A DNA stretch of 64,000 nt from Bog-756 sp963701325 (GCA_963701325.1 OY969604.1:930001-994000); one strand, 5' to 3'. Shown: positions 25,459 through 34,776, counted from the stretch's first letter. Program-made: numbers and translations. The notes: generated from the letters alone by a model not told the origin.

Positions 25459-26661
25459 CTACCGGAGCCGGGTGAGGGCGCGCCGGAGGCTGCGGACCCC
25501 CTGGCCGATGCGCTGCTCGTTCTCGATGAGCGCGAACCGCACGTGGCCGTCCCCCCCTGGTCCGAACCCGACCCCCGGGGACGTGGCCACGTCGCCCTCA
25601 CGGACGAGGTACTTGGAGAACTCGAGCGAGCCCATCTCGCGGTAGGGCTCGGGGATGGGGGCCCAGACGAACATGGTTCCCCGGGGCGGGGTGATCTCCC
25701 ATCCGATCCGGTTGAGCCCCTCGCAGAGCGCGTCGCGGCGGGCCTGGTAGGTCTCGTTGACCACCTTGGGATAGTCGGGCGCCTCGTTCATGGCCACGAT
25801 GGCGGCGATCTGGATCGGCTGGAAGGTGCCGTAGTCGAGGTAGCTCTTGAGCTTGGTCAGGGCCTGAACGATCTCGGCGTTGCCCAGGAGGAAGCCGACC
25901 CGCCAGCCGGCCATCGAGAACGACTTGGTCATCGTGTAGAGCTCGACAGCCACCTCTTTCCCTCCGGGCACCTGGAGGATGGAGGGCGGGGTGTAGCCGT
26001 CGAAGGCGATGTCGGCATAGGCGAAGTCGTGGACCAGCACGATGTCGTGCTCGCGGGCGAAGTCCACGATCCGCGCCATCCACGCGAGGTCCACACACTC
26101 GGTCGTCGGATTGTGCGGGAACGAGAGCACGACCACCCGGGGTTTGGGCCACGCGGACTCCCAGGCCTCGATCAGGTTGCCGAAGAAGGCCGCGCCGGGC
26201 GTCTCGCCGCTTCCTGCGCCGGGCGCGTCGAGCCGCACGTGGCGCACGTCGGCCCCGGCGAAGAGCGGGGCATAGATGTGGATCGGGTAGGACGGCGACG
26301 GCACGAGTGCCGTGTCCCCGGGGCCGATCAGTACCCACATCAGATGGGAGAGTCCCTCCTTTGCCCCGATGGTGGTCACGACCTCGGTGTCGGGGTCGAG
26401 CTCGACCTCGAACTTGCGGAGGTAGAGATCGGCGATGGCCTGGCGGATCTTCGGGATGCCCCGGCTCGCGGAGTATCGGTGGTTGCGTGGATTGCGTGCC
26501 GCCTCGCCCAGCTTCTCGACGGCCACGTCGGGCGAGGGGATGTCCGGATTGCCGAACCCGAGGTCGATCACGTCCCGACCGTCGTGCCGGGCAGCTGCCT
26601 TCAGGTCGTTGATGGTGGCGAAGACGTACGGCGGGAGTCCGTTGATCCGGCGGAATTCCAT
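25459..26661 (-). CDS. AlaC-like class I/II aminotransferase
   Basis: 400 residues from ATG at 26661. Fold-type I PLP enzyme: substrate-binding N-terminal LGFGNPDIPSP, phosphate-binding SHLMWVLIGPGDTALVP, FPHNPTTECVD (Asn for PLP), HDFAYADIAFDGY (Asp/Tyr), and the Schiff-base Lys246 in TMTKSFSMAGWRVGF. The overall pattern and 'NPTTECVDLAW' match the AlaC glutamate-pyruvate aminotransferase group, which interconverts pyruvate and alanine with glutamate as amino donor. Aspartate specificity cannot be excluded. It is co-directional with the LLM and SRPBCC genes upstream, with about 100 bases between. Confidence 0.87.
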   Translation of the reverse strand: MEFRRINGLPPYVFATINDLKAAARHDGRDVIDLGFGNPDIPSPDVAVEKLGEAARNPRNHRYSASRGIPKIRQAIADLYLRKFEVELDPDTEVVTTIGAKEGLSHLMWVLIGPGDTALVPSPSYPIHIYAPLFAGADVRHVRLDAPGAGSGETPGAAFFGNLIEAWESAWPKPRVVVLSFPHNPTTECVDLAWMARIVDFAREHDIVLVHDFAYADIAFDGYTPPSILQVPGGKEVAVELYTMTKSFSMAGWRVGFLLGNAEIVQALTKLKSYLDYGTFQPIQIAAIVAMNEAPDYPKVVNETYQARRDALCEGLNRIGWEITPPRGTMFVWAPIPEPYREMGSLEFSKYLVREGDVATSPGVGFGPGGDGHVRFALIENEQRIGQGVRSLRRALTRLR

Positions 26662-26758
26662 GCTTCAGGTTACCGCCGCCCCACCGGGCCGACGCGCCCA
26701 TTGCGGCCCGGTCTGGCGAGCGGCTTCGACGGTGCGCGGCGCGCGACCTGCCGCGACC

Positions 26759-27511
26759 TCAGGACAGCTGCCCTGGTGCGCACCGGACTGCGTCGGCCGC
26801 CTCGGCGACCACCTCGAGCGAATCCTCCCAGGCACAGACCGCCCAAGTGGCGCCCGCCGCCGACAGCCCGCCCAGGCGATCGGTCACCTCCGCCACGGTA
26901 CGACCGACCGGCCCGCCCCAGGTCACCTCCGGGGCAACCGCAGAGAGCTCGGCAACCCGGTGGGTCTCAGCACCCCACACGTTGACCGCCGCACCCACGG
27001 TCCGGGCGAGAGCCACCATCGGTGGGCGTCCCCCACCGACCCAGACCGGCACGCCGCGAGCCAACACCTCGGTCGCGATCCCTGCCAGGCGCTCGCGTCT
27101 GACGCCGGCCGGTTCGAACGGGACGCCGTACGCCTCGTTTTCGCGGCGGCTGAGGTGGTCGCCGGTGCCGATCCCGGCGATGAAGCGACCCCCGCTGATG
27201 GTGTCGAGGCTGGTGAGCGCCTCGACCAGGACCTCGTCCGGGAGGAGCCCGACCCGGGCGACCAGCGTGCCGAGCACGATGGTCGAGGTCGCGGCGGCGA
27301 GCGCTCCGAGCAGGGGGATGGGCGAGAGGGCCGGGCGGCCGGGTTGGCCCATCGGCCAGAGGTGGTCGAAACAGAAGACCCCGTCGATGCCTGCGGCCTC
27401 GGCCCGCCGGGCGGCGCCCAGCGCGGCGTCCGCATCGTCCCGGAACTGGGGAAGGGTGATCCCGACCCGGAGGGGCGCCCCTCGTGGTGCGCGGGCCGCC
27501 TGCGGGGTCAC
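26759..27511 (-). CDS. LLM-class F420-dependent oxidoreductase
   Basis: 250 residues from GTG at 27511, whose first bases overlap the stop of the upstream SRPBCC gene (GTGA). The luciferase-like TIM barrel is short but clear: RVGITLPQF, AEAAGIDGVFCFDHLW, IVLGTLVARVGLLPDEVLVEALTSLDTISGGRFIAGIGTGD and VPVWVGGGRPPMVALAR. The 'ISGGRFIAGIGTGD' segment and the absence of FMN-reductase partners are usual for F420-dependent members in actinobacteria. Substrate is unknown. Tight coupling with the SRPBCC protein suggests the two act in one process. Confidence 0.85.
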   Translation of the reverse strand: MTPQAARAPRGAPLRVGITLPQFRDDADAALGAARRAEAAGIDGVFCFDHLWPMGQPGRPALSPIPLLGALAAATSTIVLGTLVARVGLLPDEVLVEALTSLDTISGGRFIAGIGTGDHLSRRENEAYGVPFEPAGVRRERLAGIATEVLARGVPVWVGGGRPPMVALARTVGAAVNVWGAETHRVAELSAVAPEVTWGGPVGRTVAEVTDRLGGLSAAGATWAVCAWEDSLEVVAEAADAVRCAPGQLS

Positions 27512-27951
27512 GCCGCTGACTCGGCCCTGGCCTTCAGGTCGCGGAGGGCGATCGACATGATCCGGCTCTGGGCCCGCATCTTGATGAAGGCCGGGACCGG
27601 CACCTTCATCTCGACCTCGAGGTGGTAGGTCACCTCGGTTCCCCCGTCAGGCGTCGGGGCGAAGATGTAGCGCCCGTCGAGCTTGTTGGTGATGTCGCCC
27701 TCGGTCTGGATCCAGGCCAGGACCTCGGGCGCCTCCGAGTAGTCGTAGGCGAGCGTGTAGCTGGTGCTCCGTCCGAACGCAGCGGCCCGAAAGGTCACGA
27801 GGCTCGGCCGGTCCTGGTCATCGCGTTCGTCGATGGTCACCTCTTTGATGTCGGCGGCCCACGAGGGATAGCTCGCGATGTCAGCACTCACCGCGAAGCA
27901 GCGCGCGGGGGTGGCCGAGACGACCATTCGCTCAGTGGCATGCTCCGCCAC
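27508..27951 (-). CDS. SRPBCC (polyketide cyclase/dehydrase-like) protein
   Basis: 147 residues from GTG at 27951; a start 24 bases upstream is possible. START/Bet-v-1-type fold: ATERMVVSATPARCFAVSADIASYPSW at the N-terminus, TYHLEVEMKVPVPAFIKMRAQSR and a long C-terminal helix. Such proteins bind hydrophobic ligands. In Mycobacterium tuberculosis a member of this type (Rv2185c) lies near pimB' (Rv2188c), and here it is likewise 45 bases downstream of the pimB-like gene, so a link to phosphatidylinositol mannoside or related lipid metabolism is a reasonable inference. It overlaps the following LLM gene by four bases. Confidence 0.83.
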   Translation of the reverse strand: MAEHATERMVVSATPARCFAVSADIASYPSWAADIKEVTIDERDDQDRPSLVTFRAAAFGRSTSYTLAYDYSEAPEVLAWIQTEGDITNKLDGRYIFAPTPDGGTEVTYHLEVEMKVPVPAFIKMRAQSRIMSIALRDLKARAESAA

Positions 27952-27995
27952 GATCGACCCTCCTCCTCGACTCATCTGTCGCGACCCACACAGGA

Positions 27996-29138
27996 TCAGC
28001 CTCCCACGCCCGTGAGCGACGCGGCCAGCCTAGGGGCGAGTCGGTCGTAGTCGAAGGATGCCACGACCCGACGGCGGGCCGCCTCTCCCATCCGGGTACG
28101 GAGCCCGTCGTTCTCGAGCAGTCGGGCGATGGCGCGGGTCGCCTCGCCGACCTCGGCGGGTCGATGGACCAGGATGCCCGTCTCCCCGTCGGCCACCGCC
28201 TCGTCGGCTCCGCCCGACGCGCCGGCAACCTGGGGCACGCCTGCCGCGGCGGCCTCCAGGAAGACGATGCCGAATCCCTCGCGTTCGAGGCCGAGCCATC
28301 GGTTGCGACAGATCATGGCGAAGACGTCGGCGGCGCCGACGAGGCGGGGCAGATCTGCGTCGGACACCCCGCCGAGCAACCGCACCGGCGCGCCCAGCTC
28401 GGCGACCCGGCCGGCCAGGCGCTCGGCGTCGCGGCCGCGCCCCGCAATGGCGACGGTGAGGCCGGGGAAGACGGGGGCGAGCCGGCCGGCGGCGTCGATG
28501 AGCACGTCCATGCCCTTGCGCGGGACCAACCGGCCGACGCTGACCACGAGCGGACCCTCGAGTGGGAGGCCGAGGTCCGCCCGGACCCGGGCCCGTTCGT
28601 CGGGGCCGAGCGGGGAGAACCGGTCGATGTCCACTCCGGGCGGGATCTCCACCACCGGGGGCATCGCCTGCCCGCGCAGCGCACGCCGCGCTTCGGCGAC
28701 CGGGTACCCGCCGGCCGAGACGACCAACGCACTCCCGCGGATCACGTGGGAGAGGATCGCCCGGCTCACCGGCAGGCGGCCGGGGACGGCCACCTCGGCG
28801 CCGTGGAGCAGAACGGCGTAGGGGATGCCCAGTCTGGGACCGACCAGACCCAGTGGGAACGCCGGGTCGAGGACCACGAGATCCGCGCCGACCCGCGCGG
28901 CGGTCGCCCGGATCCGGCGGACGAGCGACGGGGAGGGAACCAGCACCTTGGCCTGCACCCGCTCGATGCGGACACCGCGATCGGCCTGCTCCCGATCGAA
29001 GGCGTCGGCGTCCGGGTCGGAGGAGGCCGTCAGCACCGCGAACGAGCCGGGATCGAGCCGGCGCCAGAGCTCCCACAGATAGACCTGGATCCCTCCCACC
29101 TTGGGCGGGAAGTCGTTGGTGACGAGCAGGTGGGTCAC
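27996..29138 (-). CDS. pimB: PimB-type phosphatidylinositol mannoside mannosyltransferase (GT4)
   Basis: 380 residues from ATG at 29138, overlapping the queG stop by four bases. Strong resemblance to PimB', which adds the second mannose from GDP-mannose to phosphatidylinositol monomannoside at the inner membrane face. Features: TNDFPPKVGGIQVYLWELWRRL at the N-terminus (first 20 residues diagnostic), LLHGAEVAVPGRLPVSR, VSVGRLVPRKGMDVLIDAA, and the donor-binding NRWLGLEREGFGIVFLEAAAAG with E-x7-E. A different GDP-mannose-dependent acceptor remains possible. Neighbouring SRPBCC and, further off, plsC resemble the mycobacterial pimB' neighbourhood. Confidence 0.86.
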   Translation of the reverse strand: MTHLLVTNDFPPKVGGIQVYLWELWRRLDPGSFAVLTASSDPDADAFDREQADRGVRIERVQAKVLVPSPSLVRRIRATAARVGADLVVLDPAFPLGLVGPRLGIPYAVLLHGAEVAVPGRLPVSRAILSHVIRGSALVVSAGGYPVAEARRALRGQAMPPVVEIPPGVDIDRFSPLGPDERARVRADLGLPLEGPLVVSVGRLVPRKGMDVLIDAAGRLAPVFPGLTVAIAGRGRDAERLAGRVAELGAPVRLLGGVSDADLPRLVGAADVFAMICRNRWLGLEREGFGIVFLEAAAAGVPQVAGASGGADEAVADGETGILVHRPAEVGEATRAIARLLENDGLRTRMGEAARRRVVASFDYDRLAPRLAASLTGVGG

Positions 29139-30304
29139 CGGGCGGGTGCGTCCACCGGGGCGAGGAGGTCGCGCCGGCCCAGGCGGTCAGCCGCCCAGCG
29201 CGCATGCTCCGCGAGGAGCGGGTCGTCCACCCGGACGTAGCGTGCCAGGGTCGACACCGTGGCCGGGTCCGCTGCGTCACCCACGTTGCCCAAGGCGACC
29301 AACGCATTGCGCCGCAGATAGCGGGGGTCGCGCCCGGCGATGTACCACCGACCGTGGGCGGAGAGCAGCTCCTCGTCGCTTGCCGCGAGCAGGTCGAGCA
29401 GTTCGACCGAGGGTTCCGACCCGGGCTCGGGCTCGACGGGAGGGCGCCGCCGGTCGGCGAGCTTGTTGATGGGACAGACCTCCTGGCACTCGTCGCACCC
29501 GTAGAGACGGCCACCGAGCGCTTCGCGGAACTCGACCGGGAACGTCCCGGGGGCCTGCACCAACCAGGCCAGACAGCGACGGGCGTCGAGCACGCCGGGA
29601 GCGACCAGGGCACCGGTCGGGCAGGCGGTGAGGCACCTGGTGCATCCGCCGCACCCCTCGGCCGGGCTGCTCGGTCCGGCGGCGCCGGTGGGCTCGAGGG
29701 GTGCATCGGTGACCACCGAGCCGAGGACGAACCACGAACCGAGCCCGGGGAGCAGGAGCATGCTGTTGCGGCCGTAGAAGCCGAGGCCGGCACGCTGGGC
29801 CGCCGCGCGGTCGACCAGGGCGTTGTCGTCGCAGACCACGACGGCCCGCCACCCGCACCCTGCCAGCAGGTCGGCGAGCGCTCCGAGCGCCCCGCGCAAC
29901 GAGGCGTAGTGATCGCGGTGCGCGTACCGGGCGACGGCGCCGGACGGATGGGGTCCGGGGCTCTTGTCCTGGCAATCAGGATCCTGACGGCGGTACCCCC
30001 AGGCCCCGACCACCAGCGACCGGGCCCCGTCGAGGATCCGACCGGGGTCGGTCGACCGGTCCGGATTGCGGTAGGTGAACTGCATCCCTCCGTGCAGTCC
30101 GTCCCGGCGGCGAGCGTGGAGGGCGGTGCGCGCCTCGCCGAACACGCCGACTCCGGCGACCCCGACGGCTGCAAGACCCCGGTCGAGCCCGACGCGCAAG
30201 AGCTCGTCGCGCAGGTCGCCTCCGGCTGGGCTGCTCTCCGGGTGCGGCGATGGCGAGACGGGAGAGCGGCGCACGCTCCATGCTGGCACGGGCCGGTGGT
30301 CCAC
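29135..30304 (-). CDS. queG: Epoxyqueuosine reductase
   Basis: 389 residues from GTG at 30304. Last step of tRNA queuosine synthesis: cobalamin- and iron-sulfur-dependent reduction of epoxyqueuosine. Visible: DHYASLRGALGALADLL and GFYGRNSMLLLPGLGSWFVLG of the cobalamin-binding domain; two [4Fe-4S] ligand sets, CGGCTRCLTACPTGAL and CDECQEVCPIN; and a C-terminal HEAT-like helical part (YLRRNALVALGNVGD...HARWAADRLG). The first 30 residues look poorly ordered, so the true start may be downstream. The ATGA overlap with pimB indicates co-transcription, although no functional tie is known. Both this enzyme and NrdJ need cobalamin. Confidence 0.92.
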   Translation of the reverse strand: MDHRPVPAWSVRRSPVSPSPHPESSPAGGDLRDELLRVGLDRGLAAVGVAGVGVFGEARTALHARRRDGLHGGMQFTYRNPDRSTDPGRILDGARSLVVGAWGYRRQDPDCQDKSPGPHPSGAVARYAHRDHYASLRGALGALADLLAGCGWRAVVVCDDNALVDRAAAQRAGLGFYGRNSMLLLPGLGSWFVLGSVVTDAPLEPTGAAGPSSPAEGCGGCTRCLTACPTGALVAPGVLDARRCLAWLVQAPGTFPVEFREALGGRLYGCDECQEVCPINKLADRRRPPVEPEPGSEPSVELLDLLAASDEELLSAHGRWYIAGRDPRYLRRNALVALGNVGDAADPATVSTLARYVRVDDPLLAEHARWAADRLGRRDLLAPVDAPAR

Positions 30305-30366
30305 CCGGTCCGCTGCCGGGCTGCCACGGCCCGGTCAGCGCACGGCACGCTCGGAGGGCGGCTCCG

Positions 30367-30591
30367 TCAGAGGCCAGCTGCCCGCGGCTCGTGACGCACG
30401 CCGGGAACCAGCCCCGCACGTGTGAGCAGTCGGACGGCACGCGCCTCCGCTGCGTCGACGACCAGTGCGTCCTCCGGGTCGCGGCTCACGATGAAGGAGA
30501 CCACGCAGTCCTCGCAGACCGGGGTGTCGCGGTGGGCGCACCCCGCGCAGTCGATGGTGTAGGCGCCGCCGTCGGTCTCCGCTCCGTGCAT
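30367..30591 (-). CDS. Small cysteine-rich (zinc-binding) protein
   Basis: 74 residues from ATG at 30591, supported by GAGGAGACAGG just upstream. Near the N-terminus lies CAGCAHRDTPVCEDC, two CxxC pairs that probably hold one zinc, followed by VVSFIVSRDPEDALVVD and a helical region EARAVRLLTRAGLVPG. Small proteins of this layout are conserved in actinobacteria, but I know of no assigned function. It is co-directional with queG downstream (63-base gap). The ribosome-binding site and the conserved Cys spacing make it more than a chance frame. Confidence 0.72.
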   Translation of the reverse strand: MHGAETDGGAYTIDCAGCAHRDTPVCEDCVVSFIVSRDPEDALVVDAAEARAVRLLTRAGLVPGVRHEPRAAGL

Positions 30592-30724
30592 GGTCCTGTC
30601 TCCTCGGGTCGGTGATCCTGGGGGTTCTTCCCTTGACGCCCGTATCCTTCCGGGCGGGTGTGACGCCGCCGCCACGGTGGTCATGGCGCGACACGACGGC
30701 CGTCGGCCAGGGGCCGGGCGGAAC

Positions 30725-31645
30725 TCAGTACCCGGTGGCCGGGTCGACCAGGCCGGCCAGGGTGTCGCCCGCGGCGAACCGCTCGACGTTGACCCGGATC
30801 CGTTCGGCGAGCAGCGGGATCACCATCTCGATGGTGTCGGCCGTGTGCGGGGTGATGACGCAGTTGTGCAGGTCCCAGAGCGGATGACCGTCGGGTAACG
30901 GCTCCGGATCGGTCACGTCGAGGGCCGCTCCGCCGATCGCCTCCCGCTGCAGAGCGTCGACCAGGGCCGCTGTGTCGACGTGGCCCCCCCGTGCCACGTT
31001 GACCAGCCAGGCCGTCTGGTCCATGAGCTCGAGCTCGCGCTTGCCGATGATGCCGGTCGTCTCCGGAGTGAGGGCCAGTCCCAGCACCACCACCAAAGCC
31101 CCGGGCAGAGCGTCGTGGAGCTTCGTCACCGGCAGGGTGTGTGCCGCACCGGCCACCGGGTCGGGGCGGCGGCGGACGACGGTCGCCTCGACCCGGAACG
31201 GGGAGAGCAGCTCGAGGAGCGAGGTGGCGATCCCACCCCCTCCGAGGATGGTCACCTTCTGGTCGTAGAGGGAGGTGCCCGCCGGGATCCCCCAGGATCG
31301 GGCCTCCACCCGGGCCGGCAGGTGTCGGAGCCCGGCCAGGGTGAGGGCGAGGGCGTGCTCGGCGACCGGCTCGGCATAGGAACCCTTTGCACACGTCCAG
31401 ATGCGGCTCGGATCCAACAGGCCGGCCTCGGCGACCCGTTCGACGCCGGCAAACGGAAGCTGGACCCACCGCGCGCCGGGAGCCTGGACCAGCCAGTCCG
31501 AGAGCCCGGCCACGTCACCGGGGTCGAGCCAGACCAGGGCGTCGGGCTCCTCTCCGAGGTCCACCGTCTTGCCTCCACCGGCGGCCACCGCGTCGGTCGC
31601 GAACTCGGACGGGAAGGGACCGACGGCGACGCGGGGAGTGCTCAT
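30725..31645 (-). CDS. D-isomer-specific 2-hydroxyacid dehydrogenase
   Basis: 306 residues from ATG at 31645. NAD-binding Rossmann motif VTILGGGGIATSLLELL (about 131-147), catalytic Arg in WLVNVARGGHVD, Glu in DVTDPEPLPDGHPLW and His in CVITPHTADT, in the order of the family. It probably reduces a 2-keto acid to the D-hydroxy acid (or the reverse) with NAD(P)H; the substrate is open (glyoxylate/hydroxypyruvate-type and phosphoglycerate-type relatives are both possible), but it lacks the ACT domain of SerA. It stands 60 bases downstream of ald in the same direction. Confidence 0.88.
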   Translation of the reverse strand: MSTPRVAVGPFPSEFATDAVAAGGGKTVDLGEEPDALVWLDPGDVAGLSDWLVQAPGARWVQLPFAGVERVAEAGLLDPSRIWTCAKGSYAEPVAEHALALTLAGLRHLPARVEARSWGIPAGTSLYDQKVTILGGGGIATSLLELLSPFRVEATVVRRRPDPVAGAAHTLPVTKLHDALPGALVVVLGLALTPETTGIIGKRELELMDQTAWLVNVARGGHVDTAALVDALQREAIGGAALDVTDPEPLPDGHPLWDLHNCVITPHTADTIEMVIPLLAERIRVNVERFAAGDTLAGLVDPATGY

Positions 31646-31705
31646 GCCGGCAGATTAGCCAGCCGACTCGCTCCCGACCGGCTGGGTCGGCCCGGGTGCT
31701 CCCCC

Positions 31706-32827
31706 TCAGCCGAGGACGATGCCGAGCGGCGTGTAGGGGATTCGATGGGCCTCGGCGACCGGTCGGTAGACCACCGTGCCCTCCACGACGTTGACCCCCT
31801 CGGCAAGGACGGCGTCGGCGCGGACCGCGTCGCGCCAGCCGTGGTTGGCGATCTCGAGCACGTAGGGCATGGTGGCGTTGACCAACGCGTGGGTGGACGA
31901 GTGGGGCACCGCCCCGGGCATGTTCGCCACACAGTAGAAGAGCGAGCCGCGGACCTCGAAAGTCGGGTCGGAGTGCGTGGTCGGTCTGGTCGACTCGAAG
32001 CAGCCCCCCTGATCGACCGAGATGTCCACGAGCACCGAGCCCTCTCGCATCCTGCCCACGAGCTCGTCGGTCACGAGGACGGGGGCCCTCGCACCGACCA
32101 CGAGCACCGCACCGATCACGAGGTCGGCATCGAGACAGGACTCCTCGATGGCATGCGTGGAGGAGGCCAGCGTCTCGAGCGCACCGCGGAAATGATGGTC
32201 GACCTGGCGCAGGCGCTCGAGATTGCGGTCGAGCACGTAGACCTCGGCGTGCAGACCGACGGCAAGGGTCGCGGCCGCCATGCCGGCCACCCCGGCGCCG
32301 AGGATGACGATCTTGGCGCAGCGCACGCCGGGCACACCGCAGACCAGGGTGCCCCGGCCACCGCCGGGACGCATCAGGTGGTGGGAGCCCACGAGGGGCG
32401 CCATCCGGCCGGCCACCTCGCTCATCGGGGTCAGCAGCGGCAACGAGCCGTCGCTCTGTCGGACGGTCTCGTAGGCGATCGCGGTATTGCCGGCAGCCAC
32501 CAGCGCGTCCGTGCAGGCGCGGGACGCGGCCAGGTGAAGGTAGGTGAAGAGGACCTGATCCTTGCGCAGGCCGAGCCGCGGATACTCTTCGGCGATCGGC
32601 TCCTTGACCCCGAGGACGAGGTCGCACGCGGCCCAGATCTCGTGCGGATCGTCAACGATGGTGGCACCGGTGGAGACGAAGTCGGCGTCGGGAATGGACG
32701 ACCCGACCCCGGCGTCTCGCTCCACTTGGACGGTGTGCCCGGCCGCGGTCAACTCGCGCACGCCCGCCGGGGTGAGGGCCACCCGGTACTCGTCCTCCTT
32801 GAGCTCCCTGGGGACCCCGACGATCAC
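31706..32827 (-). CDS. ald: Alanine dehydrogenase
   Basis: 373 residues from ATG at 32827, the standard length. Oxidatively deaminates L-alanine to pyruvate and ammonia with NAD, or runs in reverse. Signature pieces: MIVGVPRELKEDEYRVALTP (first 20), Lys75 in VLGVKEP and His98 in TYLHLAAS (catalytic in characterised Ald), the glycine motif IVILGAGVAGMAAATLAVG, and HALVNATMPYVLEIANHGW. Near the amine-catabolism genes it could recycle pyruvate from alanine made by a pyruvate-dependent transaminase. It is divergent from the APC permease gene across a 308-base interval. Confidence 0.95.
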   Translation of the reverse strand: MIVGVPRELKEDEYRVALTPAGVRELTAAGHTVQVERDAGVGSSIPDADFVSTGATIVDDPHEIWAACDLVLGVKEPIAEEYPRLGLRKDQVLFTYLHLAASRACTDALVAAGNTAIAYETVRQSDGSLPLLTPMSEVAGRMAPLVGSHHLMRPGGGRGTLVCGVPGVRCAKIVILGAGVAGMAAATLAVGLHAEVYVLDRNLERLRQVDHHFRGALETLASSTHAIEESCLDADLVIGAVLVVGARAPVLVTDELVGRMREGSVLVDISVDQGGCFESTRPTTHSDPTFEVRGSLFYCVANMPGAVPHSSTHALVNATMPYVLEIANHGWRDAVRADAVLAEGVNVVEGTVVYRPVAEAHRIPYTPLGIVLG

Positions 32828-33032
32828 GCCGGCGCCTCAGTTGCCGATCTCGGTCGGGTCGCTGCCGCCGAGGGCAAGACGGTCGTCGAGCAGCCGTTGC
32901 CTCCACGACGGCAAGCGGTGTGATGAGGGGCGAGTGTCGCGCGCATTTCGGCACGAATGCTAGTTCGCGAGCGGTCCGTCAGACGGGTGGGTGGCCGGGA
33001 AGATGACGGCGCTGACCAGCACAGACAAATCC

Positions 33033-33061
33033 TTGACGCGAGAACGTCACATAAGCATGAT
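33033..33061 (+). promoter_or_regulatory. Candidate promoter for the first APC permease gene
   Basis: TTGACG (33033-33038) and CATGAT (33056-33061) are separated by 17 bases and lie about 75 bases upstream of the permease start. The -35 matches five of six and the -10 four of six consensus bases. The rest of the interval between ald and the permease (32828-33135) holds no gene and nothing else I can name. Confidence 0.35.
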
Positions 33062-33135
33062 TGACCTACGTTGCCGGGCACCGGCTCGGGGCGATCGTCT
33101 ACACGGCTCGAATTATCGAGAGATGGGAGTCTGTG

Positions 33136-34755
33136 GTGGCCATCGATGCGCCCAGCCCGCCGACAACCGGTCCAGCCGAGAAGGGCCTCAAGTCGGGGGC
33201 CCTGAACCTGCTGTCGAGCACCGTCATCGGCGTTGCCTCGACCGCCCCTGCGTACAGCCTGGCCGCGACCCTCGGCTTCGTCGTCGCCGCCATCGGGTTG
33301 CAGTCGCCCGTCGTCACCCTGATCGCCTTCATCCCCATGCTGTGCATCGCCTACGGGTACAAGGAACTCAACAACGCCGATCCCGACTGCGGCACCACCT
33401 TCACCTGGGCCACACGGGCATTCGGACCCAAGACGGGATGGGCGGGTGGTTGGGGGATCATCGCCGCCGACGTCCTGGTCATGGCCAGCCTGGCCCAGAT
33501 CGCCGGGCAGTACGTGTTCCTCCTCTTCAACGCCAACAGCATCGGGATGGATCCGAGCAGTGGATGGGTTCTGCTCGTCGGCATTCTGTGGATCGTCGCC
33601 ATGACGGCCATCTGCTACGTCGGGATCGAGGTGTCGGCCAACTTTCAGAAGGCGCTCCTCGGCATCGAGCTCACCATGCTGGTGATCCTGTCGGTGGTGG
33701 CCCTGGTCAAGGTCGGCAATGGCACCGCGCCGATCGGGCACCTGACCCCGTCCTTGAGCTGGTTCAACCCGTTCAAGGTGCCGTCGCCATCGCACTTCAT
33801 CAACGGGGTCCTGTTGATGCTGTTCATCTACTGGGGCTGGGACACGACGGTGTCCGTCAACGAGGAAACGGCCGACCCGAAGACGGTGCCCGGCCAGGCA
33901 GCCGTCCTCTCCACCGTCGTCCTCCTGGTCACCTACGTCCTCGTCGTCTTGGCGGCCCAGAGCTATGCCGGCGTCGGGACGACGGGGATCGGACTCGGGA
34001 ACCCCTCCAACCAGGGTGACGTGCTGTCGGTCCTCGGGCACTCGGTCTTCGGCACATCCGGGTTTGGCAACGTGCTCTCCCATCTCCTGTTGTTGATGGT
34101 GCTGAGCTCGGCGGCCGCCTCGACCCAGACCACGATTCTCCCGACGGCGCGCACCACACTGGCCATGAGCGTCTACAAGGCGATCCCCTCGGCGTTCTCG
34201 CGTATCCACAAGCGGTTCCTCACGCCCACCGTCTCCACCGTCCTGATGGGCCTGATCTCGGCCATCCTCTACGTGATCTTGAACTACATCTCGGCGGGTT
34301 CGGTCATTGCCGACGCGGTCTCCGCGCTCGGCGTGATGATCGCCTTCTACTACGGCCTGACCGGCTTCTCCTGTGCCTGGTACTACCGGTCGACACTGGG
34401 CGACTCGCCACGCAACCTGTGGCTGCGCGGCATCCTGCCCGTGCTCGGCGGAATCATGCTCTTCGCCGCCCTCGGCTACAACCTCTACTTCTACTGGGGG
34501 ACCGGAAATAGCTTCACGAGCTGGCAGATGCAGTTCTGGCCACACTGGGACATCGGCGGTGTGTTCCTCATCGACTTCATCACGCTCGTCATCGGGGTCG
34601 TCCTGATGGTTGCTTATGCCTCCGTGCGGCCGGCGTTCTTCAGGGGAGAGGTGCTCACCCGCGACACCGCGACCCTGGTCCCCGAGGACCTCGGTGCGGA
34701 GGTCGGACTGTTCGGCATCGACCCTTCGGCCCACGACCCGAAGACTCCCGCCTGA
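33136..34755 (+). CDS. APC-superfamily amino acid/polyamine permease
   Basis: 539 residues; GTG at 33136 chosen over the adjacent GTG at 33133 because it gives six bases after GGGAG. About twelve membrane helices. The APC signature is at the start: SSTVIGVASTAPAYSLAATLG, the helix-1 break that binds the substrate amino group, and NNADPDCGTTFTWATRAFGP. Helix 6 shows YWGWDTTVSVNEETADPKTVPG, usual in actinobacterial permeases. Exact substrate unknown; its place beside ald and the amine genes suggests alanine, GABA or a polyamine. It converges on a second APC permease, 21 bases apart. Confidence 0.9.
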   Translation: MAIDAPSPPTTGPAEKGLKSGALNLLSSTVIGVASTAPAYSLAATLGFVVAAIGLQSPVVTLIAFIPMLCIAYGYKELNNADPDCGTTFTWATRAFGPKTGWAGGWGIIAADVLVMASLAQIAGQYVFLLFNANSIGMDPSSGWVLLVGILWIVAMTAICYVGIEVSANFQKALLGIELTMLVILSVVALVKVGNGTAPIGHLTPSLSWFNPFKVPSPSHFINGVLLMLFIYWGWDTTVSVNEETADPKTVPGQAAVLSTVVLLVTYVLVVLAAQSYAGVGTTGIGLGNPSNQGDVLSVLGHSVFGTSGFGNVLSHLLLLMVLSSAAASTQTTILPTARTTLAMSVYKAIPSAFSRIHKRFLTPTVSTVLMGLISAILYVILNYISAGSVIADAVSALGVMIAFYYGLTGFSCAWYYRSTLGDSPRNLWLRGILPVLGGIMLFAALGYNLYFYWGTGNSFTSWQMQFWPHWDIGGVFLIDFITLVIGVVLMVAYASVRPAFFRGEVLTRDTATLVPEDLGAEVGLFGIDPSAHDPKTPA

Positions 34756-34776
34756 GTGGGCCTTCCGACCGACCCG

